Below the pieces are notes generated by a model that had not been told where the DNA came from, searched no databases, and saw nothing but the letters and a program-made list of their open reading frames with translations. The translations under genes and the position numbers were made by a program. Below, one piece after another: positions 25,629 to 37,760 of a stretch of DNA of 64,000 bases. Position 1 is the stretch's first letter; each line of letters starts with the position of its first letter. This stretch comes from Acanthaster planci (Eukaryota > Echinodermata > Asteroidea > Valvatida > Acanthasteridae): contig NW_019091377.1 of NCBI RefSeq assembly GCF_001949145.1, forward strand, positions 791,652 to 855,651, given 5' to 3'.

Positions 25629-25664
25629 CCGCTGCTTCATTTGATTCGGACCGGCCAGCCGACC

Positions 25665-25748
25665 CCGGCAAGCTCGGCTGTCGAGTGGTTAAGACATCTG
25701 CACTAGTAAGCAGCAGGTCATGGGCTCGAGTCCCACCCGAGTAAGCTT
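25665..25748 (+). repeat. tRNA-Ser/Leu-like SINE head
   Basis: A box GTCGAGTGGTTAAGAC and B box GGGCTCGAGTCCCACCC are separated as in tRNAs with a long variable arm. No 3' acceptor strand complements the 5' end. It resembles the minus-strand copy at 41988-42062. Confidence 0.55.
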
Positions 25749-27267
25749 ATGAGGTTTTTTTCACAAGCTCTCGGACAAGCACTGAGCATACAGTGCTTAA
25801 TAATATACGTTGGGTAAGGGCAAAACCTGTTATATATAATTAATATTCGAATGCAAAATTCATGAAAAGGAAGGGAAAATATTCTTTTGCTTTAAATGAA
25901 AAAAATTGCACTATGGAGGCTTGTTTCAAGCAGATTCAACTGAAAAGCAACAGAAATCCTACAACCATATAAAAATAAATTTTTCATTAAACAATTTAAA
26001 AGAAGTAGAAATTTTCAATGGGGCAAGAAGTCTTGTTCATCTCTTAAATCTTGCTAAACCATGGCTGGAGATACTCCCGGATGTAAGAAGCTATTATATT
26101 AATCATAATGTACAATTGTGTGTGTTATTGCAACTGATTTGTATATGGTTTGTTCATCATCAATCTGCCACTCGGTGGAACCGAATATTCGGATATTCGA
26201 TCAAATTGAAGGTCGAATATTCAAATAGTGAATTATTCGAATTGACTCAGCCCTATCCTGTTCCCAGTCTCCTGCAGGTTATGCTCTCATGTATGTAGAA
26301 TGCACACATACCGGTACATGCTCCGTAATTCTCATCCCACATGTGACCCACTCTGTGAAAATAAGTCTTAAGTCACCAGAGCCACTTTTTGAGTTTTCAT
26401 TTGTACTAGAAAGAGCTAACTCAGTTTTTTGTTTTGAAGTATCACTCAGTTTGGCATCCTAATGAAAGTGGATACTCCACGGTGACAAACGCTGTGGGTT
26501 CCTATTGATTTACACAGTGCAAAATTACTCTAAAACACTTTTTACTCCAAAGTAGCTCTGGCTACTTAAGACTCATTTTTGCAGAGTGGGTCCCATATGT
26601 GGCTGCAATTGAGTTAAAGTACGTTCAGCTTTCACAAACTTGCAGTGCCAATACTTGAACTCATTTTAGAAATTCACATTCATGTTTGATTAAGCCAATC
26701 AAGTTTCATAATCTACACGTAGACTAGCCTTGGGGCAAACAAAATTTAGACAGGCATGACGGACCAGCAGACATGGCAGAGCAGATAAACGACCACACGA
26801 AACGACCACACATCAATACATGTATTTGATTAATTTACTGGGGCACATGAATGCACATGAAGTAATGAAGTAACATGCGATGTTTCATGACATTGCCGGC
26901 TTCAGTGATCCAACTCTCTATACCGTTTTAACAGTCGGGATGACGTCACTGAGTCTTGGTTCTTCTCTCTGATTGGTCAGTTGGTGGCTATTCCATATTT
27001 CACACTCGAAACTCAAAGGGGCAAAAATAGTGTTGCAGTCTACAGGGAAAATCTGAACTCTTAACCTTCACATCAAGGCCTATGTCCCAAACTGCACTAC
27101 GACTAGAGCTATGAATCATGTTGCAGCAAAAAAGGAAGAAAACATGCAGATCCCTGTACAAAGTGAATGGAGAGTTGCCCCTTAGCCCAGGCGTGAGTGC
27201 AATAAATGGAACAACCTCATCTAATCCTTCCTCCATGCTCCGACCATAAGCCTTATTGCAAATACTG

Positions 27268-27470
27268 CATCATTTCAACTCACTCAGCCCACATAACTTC
27301 TTGCAAATACTGCATGGGTGATTTTACACAATGATAGAAACGCATTGTGGGAGAGAAAAAGGAGCAAACATTGCCCCTTTTTCCTTCCCACAATTCGTTT
27401 CTGCCACTGTACACAATCACCCATGCAGTATTTGCAAGAAGTTGTGTGGGCTGAGTGAGTTGAAATGATG
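27268..27470. repeat. 203-bp near-perfect hairpin (MITE/foldback element)
   Basis: The left arm starts CATCATTTCAACTCACTCAG and the right arm ends with its exact reverse complement. Inside, TTCTTGCAAATACTGCATGG pairs with CCATGCAGTATTTGCAAGAA. Arms run about 95 bp with few mismatches and a small central loop near 27365-27375. No target-site duplication was obvious. Confidence 0.9.
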
Positions 27471-27799
27471 GATAGGCCTATGCTGAATGCATTCTACATG
27501 TTTTATCAAAAATACCTCAGAACAGAAGTCAGATTAAAGAAAAAAGGGGGGCACCAGCATTTCCTCTCTGTCTTTCAAAACATGTTTTAACCATATAAAT
27601 AGGCTCAACACTTCGTTCGATATACAGAAAGCGCTCAAATTCTCCGTTAAAAGGACTTACTTTTGTCAGTAAGCTTGATCGTCATGCATACGCGTAGGAA
27701 ATCTAATCGAGGTCTAGTTCGGATTAAATAATCGCCTGATGATGGACAGCGCCCTCGTGTGGAGAAACGTTGAAAATTAGTCTGGCGCAATCCGAAATT

Positions 27800-27898
27800 T
27801 AAGCAGATTGTGTCGACATGGTGGAAAACCCGGCCAAGTTTCTCCTGTGTTTTTTCACGCGAGAGAACTGAATCGCAGGAAAGCTTTGTGATCAAGAG
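27800..27898 (+). other. UHMK1: Putative 5' non-coding exon of UHMK1
   Basis: The sequence ends in a strong donor AAGAG|GTAAGATT at 27898/27899. An acceptor TTATTTGCAG at 29388 precedes the exon that carries the UHMK1 start codon. A short upstream frame (ATG at about 27815) ends in TGA within the exon. The 5' limit is unknown. Confidence 0.4.
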
Positions 27899-28199
27899 GT
27901 AAGATTCGAAAGTTCTGTTAATAAAGATTTATAAGTCAGAGAATATGCTACATGAATTTGAATCATGTGAACAGGAGACGTTAATTTAGTTGCAGCATGA
28001 ATTGGCGTCAGTGTCATGTATGCAGGCATGATATGTTGCTGCGCATTATAAAATTGATCATCCGATGCTGTTTGCTTCCCAGGCTCACACACGGGCTGTC
28101 ACAGGCGCACCCAATCTGCCACTGAATCCAAATGGGCGTGGGGCCCTGTTGAGGAGTAGATAGTGGAAGGAATTCCTTTTGTGTTATGTTCAAATACTG

Positions 28200-29388
28200 A
28201 TTGTGCAAATTCCCTCACATCTTGATATGCTTAATCTTGAAGTCTGACTAAGTATCCATCAATTTATCCAGGCTTCATATCCATTGCTGGTTATTGCAGG
28301 CTTCAACCTTAAGCTTCAGGGGGTCAAGGCCACTTGGCCTTTAATGCTCCCAAAAACCAAAGGGCACCAAGGCCAACTGAAAGGGCACCAAGGCCACTTT
28401 GAAATGTTTGTTGGTGACTTTAACAGATTTTCCTTCAATTTCAACACAGTGTTAAACTTTCAACCTGCAATTTTTATTGTTTCTGTTCACATTGTGAGCA
28501 GTGTGCTTGAATTGTAGAAATAAAAATAAATAATACTGCACTATCTTTTAACTTACCATTTTGTGTTTTGTCTAATTACTTTACATGATGCTATAAAGGC
28601 AACACTGTATTTCGAAAATCAATGTAATTACAAACAATGCAATTCAAGCAAGTCGATCACTTGGTCACAAACATTTACCCAATAGAAGCCCACTGTCATG
28701 CCCAGGGCCCGCGTGAATACCAGTAAAATAGCGAGGAAAAAACTCCCGTCCGCAATCCCAAGATAATAGTGACTCGGTCTCAATATGTGCAACGTACATA
28801 ATCCAATCGGTGCAGAATGTGTATTCCTGTGCCGCGATTTGTAACCAGTCTATGTGTGAAAGTAGTCTGGTGCCACATTTTTAGAGTCACAAAACTCACC
28901 CATTTGATATGGTTGCCATACCATGTTGTCTACAGGGCGATGCAAAACCAGTCCGTGAAAAAAAAAAGATCTTGGTGCAGCTGACCGGCCCTTGAAAGAA
29001 ATGCTAGCACTAAACGGTAACTTGAAAGTTGAATACAACTTTAAATACATGAAGGCCTACTGATCATTGAAGAGGGGCACATTGGCCAAGTGGCTGAAAA
29101 GTACATGCTATTTTTAAAGGGCATCACGGCAATTCACTGGGGCATCACGGCAGTGGCCGCTGGTGGCTGCTATAAAGATTGAAGCCTGTTATTGGGTCCT
29201 AGTTTATCCATGGCATGAAGGATATGTTCTTATACGTCAATGGGTTATCAAATGTTATAGGTTTAGCACAATTGAAATTACATGTTGTAACATGTTCTGA
29301 AGTTTGTCTTGACACTATCCCTGCCTGGGCTAAACTAACATCACAATGAACAACCATTGACTTAAGTTACATGTGTTTTTATTTGCAG
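28200..29388 (+). other. Putative 5' intron of UHMK1, no coding content seen
   Basis: No recognisable exon. A locally repeated phrase (AAGGGCACCAAGGCCA twice at about 28360-28400, and GGCATCACGGCA twice at about 29119-29155) is present. Confidence 0.35.
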
Positions 29389-29497
29389 AAATGCTACATA
29401 GGCCACAACCAAAGAAGGTCATAGCAAGCTACACTTTGACTTCAAAGAGCCAGCCAGACATGTAAAACACCCAAACCAAGACTGTTGGGAAAAAGAA

Positions 29498-32400
29498 ATG
29501 GAGAAACATATACCAGAGCTCTTTCTTGACCTGAGCGAGGGTGACGTGCTCTCCTTCATGGGACAGAGCTGGCGTATCGTCAGTTGTCGCGGCATGGGCC
29601 GTTGTGCGAAGGTTTACCATGCTGTGTCGAGTGAGGGCGGTGCACAGGTGGCCATTAAGGCCTTCCGCAGAGAAGAGAAGTATAGGTTGGTCTTCATCAA
29701 GGAGATCCGGAACCTGGATGCCGTCTATATGAGCAGGCATATTGGTGAGACTCAGAGGTCCCCAGCCTCCTTTCCAACCCCACTCCCCCTTCCCCAACCC
29801 CTTCGCCACGTGTTCCCTTACCCTTTGCTACCCCTTCACCACTCTAACTAATCAACCTCCCACTTTCCTCCCTCTAGTCCTTTTCTTTCACCCGCCTTCC
29901 GACCCCACCCCTTGGGACAAAATGTGATTTGACATCTCTGTGTCAAAAGGATATCATTGTAGTGATGCTGCTTTGAACATTTCAAAGTGAATTGGATGAG
30001 TAAAGCTCTTAAATTGTTCTCACAAGGTCTTTGAAACTAATCTCAACTTAATATTCTTACATTGAAGTCCGCTCTAAGTTACTGTCCCAGTAAAATTGTA
30101 CAATTCCATGCTTAATGGCCATTCATTAACCCCACCCTGCCAGTCGCAGCACAGCGCATCAACAGCAGCCGAACAAACTGGTCATGTGGATACAATGGGA
30201 GCTAGTCCCATTGAACAGTGACACTGTCGGCAACCACAGACTCCCAGGCTGTTTGGTCTTAGGGAGAGTTGACCTGTTGGATTTTGTTACACTGAGCAAA
30301 CAAGCCACGTTGAGAAATGATGCAGACTGATGTGTCAAGCAGGATTTCTAGCCAAAGTAGGCTAGAAGGTTACGGTTAAACTAAAAGCAAGTTGTCACTT
30401 TCAGGACTGTCAAGAAAGCAATTACATGTATCTTTTAACCCTAACTCCCCAAGGGTTGCTGGCCCTAACCTTCCCCATTCACAAAGGTAAACACCCATAT
30501 GGNNNNNNNNNNNNNNNNNNNNNNNNNNNNNNNNNNNNNNNNNNNNNNNNNNNNNNNNNNNNNNNNNNNNNNNNNNNNNNNNNNNNNNNNNNNNNNNNNN
30601 NNNNNNNNNCTTTACTACTGTTTAATTCTTTGTGGTTGGGGAAGGTTAGGGTTAATACTTTTTTCACAACTTGGCATACCGGAAATAGAATTTTGGTGGA
30701 AGTTTTATTTGTATGTGTTTTTCCGTGACAGCATCCGTGCTGGGCAGTTTTACCCACAAGGGTCACCCGTGCCTCCTCTTTGAGCTCCTGGAGCACAATC
30801 TCAAGGAGCTCCACCTCAAGAACGCGGCGGGGGCCGAGCCAGACGAGCCCAACTGCCTCTCCTTATACCTAATCCAGAACCTCCTGGATGACATCCTGAA
30901 GTGCCTGCAGCACGTGCACGCCCGGGGTTGGGTCCACGCCGACCTGAAGCCGGCCAATGTCATGTGGTGCGCCCAGGAGGGCTGCTGGAAGGTCATTGAC
31001 TTTGGGCACAGCTTCCAGGAGGGCCATCAGGTAATGCAAGGCTGCCACACCTGCAGGGGAGAAGACAGGACATGCCCCACCCACTTCATAAAAAGTATAG
31101 CATTTGTAATCTCAGCTACACCCATTCCCACTTTTCAACGTACCCCAATGTGGCATCGTTATGTAATTAGGCTCATACAATGTAACCATTCCAGTGCCAC
31201 TGGTATGATTCAACTAATTATTCTTGTAAGATGCCTTGCTTCAGAACACCATAGATCTCACCAAATGCTTTCTTGAATCACACTCTCTTCGCAGGGTTAC
31301 ATGGGCACTATCCACATATATGCTTACTTTTACACTACCAAGCAAGCAGTCGGCTGCCAAAATCAAATCTACTGTAGCAAGAGCTATGTCCATCTAGGCA
31401 TTTCACGGGGTTTTAAATCTTTTCTCCCTTAATCCAGGATTTCAGCCAGATCCAGAGTTTCTGCTACCAGTCACCCGAGGCCAAGACCTGGAACGCCTTC
31501 ATTCTGCAGCACAGCAACACCCCACGGGGCCGCAAACTCCAGGACAAGCCGCCCTCCTGCACCTCGGCGGTGGACGTCTGGAGCGTCGGCTGCATCGTGG
31601 CAGGAGCATTCACGGGGATCAAGCTGTACGAGCAAGGGGATGTCACACCTGGCGGATGCCAGCAGTGTCAGGTAAGTTCACGCACAGCTCTGGAAAGAGC
31701 ATCAGCTCGTCCAGAGTGGAGGTTGAACAAAGTCTGTAAGGAGACCATTGTTTAATTTCCGAAGCCCCCTAAATCATTTAAAGCCCAACTCAACTTAAAG
31801 TCAACGTAAAGTCAAAAGTCAACTCATTATATANCAAAACCAGGCCATCAAGCCCCAAGTAAAGTAATTATGGCAGTGTTGTCCAGGCTAAATCCCTCAA
31901 ACGTGGATTTTGAAAGAATTTCATGGTTTTTATATTAAGGAAATGTTTAGGAAGGGTTATTTCAACTGAATAATCTTGTTGAAGATTCATTAGATCTTCA
32001 GTCATCCTATGATCCATCTTTCCACATTTACAGGAGAGAATTTTCCACAAGTTTTCTCTAAATTAGATGCCTTGGGTCTTTTCTAACTGTAAATCTCAAC
32101 TCTTTGTATTTTTTTGTTTTGTCACCAAGTTTTGAGCTACCTTGCTGCAGCTATTTTGAGGAATCCCTGATTTCACTGCATCAAATAAATTCCAATCTTT
32201 CTTCATGAGTCCATTCACGGCCTTTCTTGTTTGCTCGCTCTTTGTAGAATGATTAACAGATCTTTGATAACTGCAAATTTTCCAAGCAGAAAGACTGTGA
32301 AACTCTGAAATGCGAGTGCGAACCCCTGATAGAAGCCATCATCAAGCAACGACCAATCGACAACCACATTCCCAAGATCAAGGACGTCATAGTTGACCTG

Positions 32401-33978
32401 AGAGACCTCCTCATTCAGTGAGTTCAAGAGAAGGTTTTTTTTTTCAAATCCTTGATCTCATCTCTATCCCTGGCTTTGGTTTTACACAATTGAGATCCAC
32501 AGTTGACCTTAAAGCTCAACCCAGCTCCATTTCTCAGCTATCAAACTATCCTCTGATATCAGGCCAAGGTGTGAATTCTTGTTAAGTTCCCACCAAGTCT
32601 TTCTTGGAGCCAAAGATCAGCTTTTCGACTGGGCCACTGTCTCAGACCTGGTTGCTCCAACTTTCTTCCGTGTACTTAGTACTTTCAAAACAGTCTTTGT
32701 CACATGAACTCACTAACATAGCGTATCCAACTTGGTTGGTAGTTTGCCTGGAACATTCTGAATCTTCTACTGTGCGGGAAACCAGTTTTACATTCTTTTC
32801 TACTCCAACTTGAGAAGTCAAGTCACAGAAGATGTGCCTACCTTCTGCAATCCTTCAGAATCCTTGATGGATTTTGTAAGATCCAGGAAAGCTAGGGTTA
32901 ATGTATACCTCTTGCCGCAGGATGCTTCAATGCACTCCCAAGGTGCGGCCCACGGCAGCTTCCTGTCTCCAGCATCCCTTCTTCTCCCACAAGCTCCAGC
33001 CCAGCTACAAGGACCTCCTGCTCTTGCCCACCCGCGTCCTGAGACTCATCAACGTGATGGACGATGCCGGCGAGGACGGGACCCAAGACGAATTCACTGG
33101 TGAGGACCACAAATATGTTACGTCATCACTGAGGGTCCAAAATCTAATCTGCCTCCTCTGTTTCCAAAGCCACATTTTGTAGAACTGCTTAACAGCAGAT
33201 GTTGCTGAGAGAAAATATTTGGTAAGGAGAAAATCAGGGGGAAATCAGTCTAGGGCAGTGTGCAGTGCATTACATTGCGGTTAGCAACCAGCTTTTGTTG
33301 AGCAAATATCTTCTGTCCTTAGCATATTTTTTGGGCTCATCAGCTCTGTGAAATAGAGAACTGTCTGCACCCATCCATGGATGTGTTTGCATACTTTGTC
33401 ATCCGCTAATTATGTTTGGTAACAAGCTGATGTTTTATAACGGTTCTCTGCAGACATCCTGACCGACCTTAGGCAGGAATGCGAGAAGTATGGCATTGTG
33501 AAGAAGGTCGTCATGCCAACAGACAAGGAGAAGAAAGACAAGGTAAGTTCTTGCAACCCCAACCCCTCGCCACCTTTTGCAGGGTTTTTACTCAGGCATG
33601 ACTCAAACCCACATTATCTTCCTTACTCTTGCTGACGTCCGATTCACTCAACCAGCCTGTGTTCTCGATTGGGTTGCCAGTTCTTATTTGACACAATGCT
33701 TGCGAAGGCTCAAGCCCTTTTCAAATATAACCATCAACTAAAATGTACACAGTCTAGTGAAACGTCATCGGTAACAAAGGAATTGACAAATGGTTCTCCA
33801 TTTTCCTCCATACGCAATCATCCTTCAGGCGTTTGTTGAATTTGAAGATGCAGTGGACTGCGAGACAGCCCAGAGGGCGCTGGTCGGGCGCCATTTTGAC
33901 GGCAAGCCCCTGCTGGCCACATTCTACCCAATCAATGACTACCGGTCACAGATTCTCGGCACTGGAGGTGGGTCTTAA
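29498..33978 (+). CDS. UHMK1: U2AF homology motif kinase 1 (KIS), 7 exons
   Basis: Exons are 29498-29744, 30732-31030, 31438-31671, 32260-32417, 32921-33099, 33454-33542 and 33829-33978 (TAA), 1356 bp, 451 residues (human about 419). The Ser/Thr kinase domain has a Gly loop GMGRCAKV (32-39), Lys54 in VAIK, a candidate helix-C Glu69, the HADLKPANV catalytic loop (151-159, Asp153), IDFG (Asp172), and YQSPEA (192-197) as the APE equivalent. HAD in place of HRD is also seen in vertebrate KIS (HADLKP). The C-terminal UHM (about 373-445) keeps the R-x-F signature, Arg423-His424-Phe425, used to bind Trp-containing ligands of SF1/SF3b155. In vertebrates KIS phosphorylates SF1 and other RNA-binding proteins in the nucleus. 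A Cys-rich insert (256-280) looks unusual. A short frame from ATG at 29391 ends before the chosen start. Intron 1 contains an assembly gap. Confidence 0.93.
30463..30654. repeat. Inverted repeat flanking an assembly gap
   Basis: Left CCCTAACCTTCCCCATTCAC with AAAG (30463-30486) is the near reverse complement of right CTTTGTGGTTGGGGAAGGTT followed by AGGG (30629-30652). The 107 Ns at 30503-30609 lie between the arms. Confidence 0.65.
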
Positions 33979-36700
33979 ACAATATATCAGCAAATTTGAA
34001 AAGTATGACGGTCAGTTTTATAATAAGTCCATGGACTTGATACACTCTTGCTGTTGTACGGTATCAGATAATCTATTGTTTTGTTTTGAGTGGATTATCA
34101 ATTTGAAGCAAACCTAATTTGAGTTTCTATTTCCAGTTTATACTTAGCAGGAAGCATTTGTCATTTGCTAAGCATATCTTGGAAGTAAGCAAAGATCTAG
34201 CTTGTGCTGTCCACAGGATCATTTAATTGCAGGCCTTTTAGAGCACAGACGTGTAATAGTCAAGTATGTGTTACATGTATCTGTAACGTAAGCACATTTA
34301 GGAGGAATCCGATTCACTCATCACTTCATGTGCTGGCCTTGAGGACTTGTGTGTGCAGTTACTGTCTCATGCCTCATTTGATTGAGATGAATCTTACCAA
34401 AATTATGCCCGAGAATGGCCTGTTTCGTTCAAATCAAGGTCCAGAATGAGTGACAGAAGTTGTTTTTGTGATTTTTCATCATCATTGGCAGTGATGGATG
34501 TTCCTTGACAGTTACGGTACATCCTTGGTGGATTGGGTGTACATGTCCTGAGTAGGTTGAGGTATGTGGTCCCAATAGTTATGGCATACGGCCTCAGTAG
34601 TTAAGGAATATATGTCCTCGGTGGTTGAGGTATATGTCCTCAATGATGGAGATGTATGTTCTCAGTCATTAAAGGAATAGGTCCCCAATGATTGCACATG
34701 TTCCCAGCATGTCCTCAGTAGCTGAGTAATGTCCTCTCATGTACAATACGTCCTGAGTATTTGGTATGTTATTTGTGAAGCTCGAAACATCATAGGACAA
34801 TTGCTCGATTTGGAAGTATTCACATACATCTACATGTTTAATTAATGTGGTTACCAAAATGAGTAGAAGGTTTGCACACTCCAACTTAAGTACTAGACTT
34901 CTTGTTGAGTAACATATTATAAACTCATATCTCGGGTATTGTTCGTCACATGACTATACATTCCTCTTGCACAAGTACTCCTGTGACTCTGTTATGTAGT
35001 TTAATTCAGACATTGTGAATGTCAGTATTCTTTTATAAGACTCAGGACCAGCGCAAGCAAACCTTGATACTCCACAGTACGCTCTTCATAGAATTTCTTC
35101 CCCAATGCCGTCAGTTTCTGTTTATGTTGCAATTTTTTTGTTCAGAAGAGATGAAATGCAAGCAGTTTCAGGAATTCAGTTGTCTACTTTTTAAATGCAT
35201 CTTCCTTCCTTTTTAAGAAAGCTGTGCGAAAAAAGAAACAGTCATCTTTGCCAGTTTTCTCCTGAGACATTCCATTAACCCCATATTTTGAACCAACCCT
35301 TCTAAAACTTTCTTGAACTAAATTCTCTTTAAACTCAAATTCTTCTGTCTTCTTTATTGATTAGCTGTTGATTCCACTTCCAAATTCAAAATCTTCCTAA
35401 TCCCGGGCTATTGGTAAAAGATTGGAAAGTATCGTGTAATTTGGCCAAATAATAACTTACAAGGGGAGATGCTTTGTAGAGTTGCACCGAATTCTGGGTC
35501 GGGAAGATATTGCCTTTAACCACCTAAAATGTCAGATCTATTTACAGTTTATCTGCCAATCAAGTCCTCGTGAAATTTAATGCCACTGATTTTAATATCA
35601 TTTGACACACGGGATGGGTAGATAGATGTGCATTTAAATCAGTCCAATTCTCATCAGTGACAGAAATTTGTGTTATGCGTTTTATGCCACGCCTGACACC
35701 CACTTGGAACCCCAAATTATTTAATAAAAATGTGGTTCTTTTAGTTCGTAAGTTTATGGAAATTTCACAAAGGTTAAAAAGCATTTTACCTATCAGCTGT
35801 ATTGTATTCAATTTCAAATAACTGAGAACTTAAACCTGTGTGTGTGTGTATTATGTGCCTAAAATATAGCTGAATTGGAGAACGGAATCACATTATGATT
35901 TTACAAAATTGCCTTTTGAATGTCAACTGCACATAGATAATTAGTTTCTTATGACACAGTGTGTACGAAGGGAGGGTATTTCGTACAACTGACAGTTGAT
36001 GCTACCCTTGATAATGTGGAAACACCATAGACCTTACTGTTTGTTACACTAGAAACCCGAGATTCAGTCCAGTGGAGACCAGTGGGTCTCAGTATTGTAT
36101 ATTTACTCAGAAATAGGATTTTCAAACTATTGGAACACTTCAATTTGGAAGGGTACAGTGTACATTACAAGTCAAGTGTATCTTACCAAAGCTCCATGAT
36201 ATTACTTCTTATACATTGTCGGGACTTGACAGCTTGTTGCATGGTTTACAATATTTTCCTGTCAGTTTTTTTAATTGAGAGAGAATTTTTTCCCTCGGAG
36301 TCAAGTACTTGACTTTTGTTATCCGTTTTAGAGCAACTGAAAACTCTTTCCAAAAGCAGATGGTGACATTTTTGGCAGCTTCTAATGAATTTGTGATGTT
36401 TGTCAGAAACATTTCTCTGTTCAGGAAGCAGGGATTTGAATAATTACTGCAATTTAAACAACGCTTCTTTTTGTCCCCCAACAAAACTGTATTAAAAGTA
36501 ATGGGTAAATAGAGTTTTCATTGCTATGATTAAAATGTTTTATGTCTTTTGTAGTATTTGATGGAGTTTGTCCGATTGGAAACTTAGCAAAAATTGACCA
36601 GTGCTTTCTGGAGGGAGTGGTTGTATTTTTGTATTAAGTCTCTATTTTAAAGTTTCGAATATTGATTTAGCTTTATGAAATTCTCTTGTTTTGTTTGTTT
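33979..36700 (+). other. Probable UHMK1 3' UTR / downstream flank
   Basis: AT-rich and without recognisable coding exons. At about 34540-34770 an imperfect array repeats a TATGTCCTCAGTRGTTGAGG-like phrase of variable spacing. AATAAA at 35723-35728 is a candidate polyadenylation signal. Confidence 0.5.
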
Positions 36701-36710
36701 TTTGCAGATG

Positions 36711-37013
36711 GCCGAAATGTTAATGTGTGAATATTTACATAATATATCTATATACATGTATATCTGTAAGAAATATACCCGATATATATTTAAAATGTAT
36801 TGTACAATCACTGTATTTTGCCTATTAAAATATATATTTAATAGCTGCTACTACAAATGTTCCAACTGTCTGGTATTTGAAAAGAAATACCACTCGCCCA
36901 CATACGATATACGTGTCTTACAATCTGGGGAAAAGTTAAAAGAGATTTATAGGAATGTACAAACGTTATACACGTGTCACCACTGCTACAGTAAAAGGCC
37001 CAAGAAAACATAG
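36711..37013 (+). other. Unrecognised reading frame after a splice-acceptor-like site
   Basis: TTTGTTTTTTGCAG ends at 36710 and an open frame begins ATGGCCGAAATG, running to TAG at 37011-37013. The first half is AT-driven (Ile/Tyr rich). The second half has two CxxC pairs (KCSNC and TCHHC) about 38 residues apart. No family is recognised; it may be chance in a 3' UTR. Confidence 0.2.
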
Positions 37014-37559
37014 ACACTTCTCACACTGTTTAAATCTTTAATCCTTGACAACTATACAGAATAGTTATACTGTAAATTATATACACAAGGTGGAGTCTTC
37101 GTTCCATCACTCTCAGGCACGGTAAAGTAAAGGAATAATCTTATATATAATAATCTATGTCATCAGGCTTTTAGAGTCCAGGTGTTCTTGCAAGCATGTA
37201 ACTTTTCCGACTTTTTACTTCAATTTTCTTCACAATTTGGATAGATAAACCATGCAATACAAAATGCTATCCTATAACGATCAAAGATTACTCAACCGTC
37301 GACTTCCCCCCAAAAAACACCCAGACAATAAATGGATCCCAATACAATGCTTTTAGCGTCGATCTGCGCACTTCCGCGTTTGAAAATGAGGCTGTACGTG
37401 TCAGCTTCAATTCTTAATACGATCAGAGGATTAAAAGTAAGGAGTCAAGACACAAATTACATAACGGTATGTTAAATTCAGACTTTTCAGGCTGGAAGAG
37501 TCTTTCAGGATGACTCGACACGTAAAATCAAAAGAAAAATAACGACAATTGACCGCGAA

Positions 37560-37760
37560 CTAACGTACCTGCGATGGTCGTGTATCTTGTGCAGTGGGCG
37601 TGGTTTAAACTGAAGTGACGTCACACCGACGAACCGGATACTCCATGTACTGTGTGGACTCTGCGGGCGCGCACGACGAAATTCAACACAGAGAGCCTCG
37701 GTTTCGATGAAGATATGCGCATACGGCGCTAATGTGAAATCCCTCTATTATTATAGTCCA
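37560..37760. promoter_or_regulatory. CpG-rich segment with a CRE-like site
   Basis: The palindrome TGACGTCA is at 37616-37623 beside a GGGCGTGG box, in a stretch with more CG than its surroundings. The minus strand has a donor-like GCAG|GTACGTTAG at about 37569. It looks like a promoter or first exon, but I cannot assign it to a gene. Confidence 0.3.

Larger units (their letters stand above)
24577..27640. other. Intergenic, repeat-rich; no confident gene
   Basis: Between ISCA1 and the UHMK1 5' region I find repeats (listed separately) and one odd minus-strand fragment. An AT-rich stretch with several ATTCGAATA-like palindromes is at about 26180-26245. A CRE-like TGACGTCA (26941-26948) and an ATTGG box (about 26971) occur with no assigned gene. 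Confidence 0.45.

Noticed and set aside
29498-29498. HAD in place of HRD as a sign of a pseudokinase
   Set aside because: HADLKP is normal for KIS/UHMK1, and the lysine, catalytic Asp, Asn and DFG are all present.
29429-29809. 126-codon minus-strand frame
   Set aside because: Antisense shadow of UHMK1 exon 1, which has kinase motifs in its own frame.
30437-30655. Interstitial telomere repeat (CCCTAA/TTAGGG)
   Set aside because: Only isolated single copies of the hexamer occur, as part of the inverted repeat around the gap.
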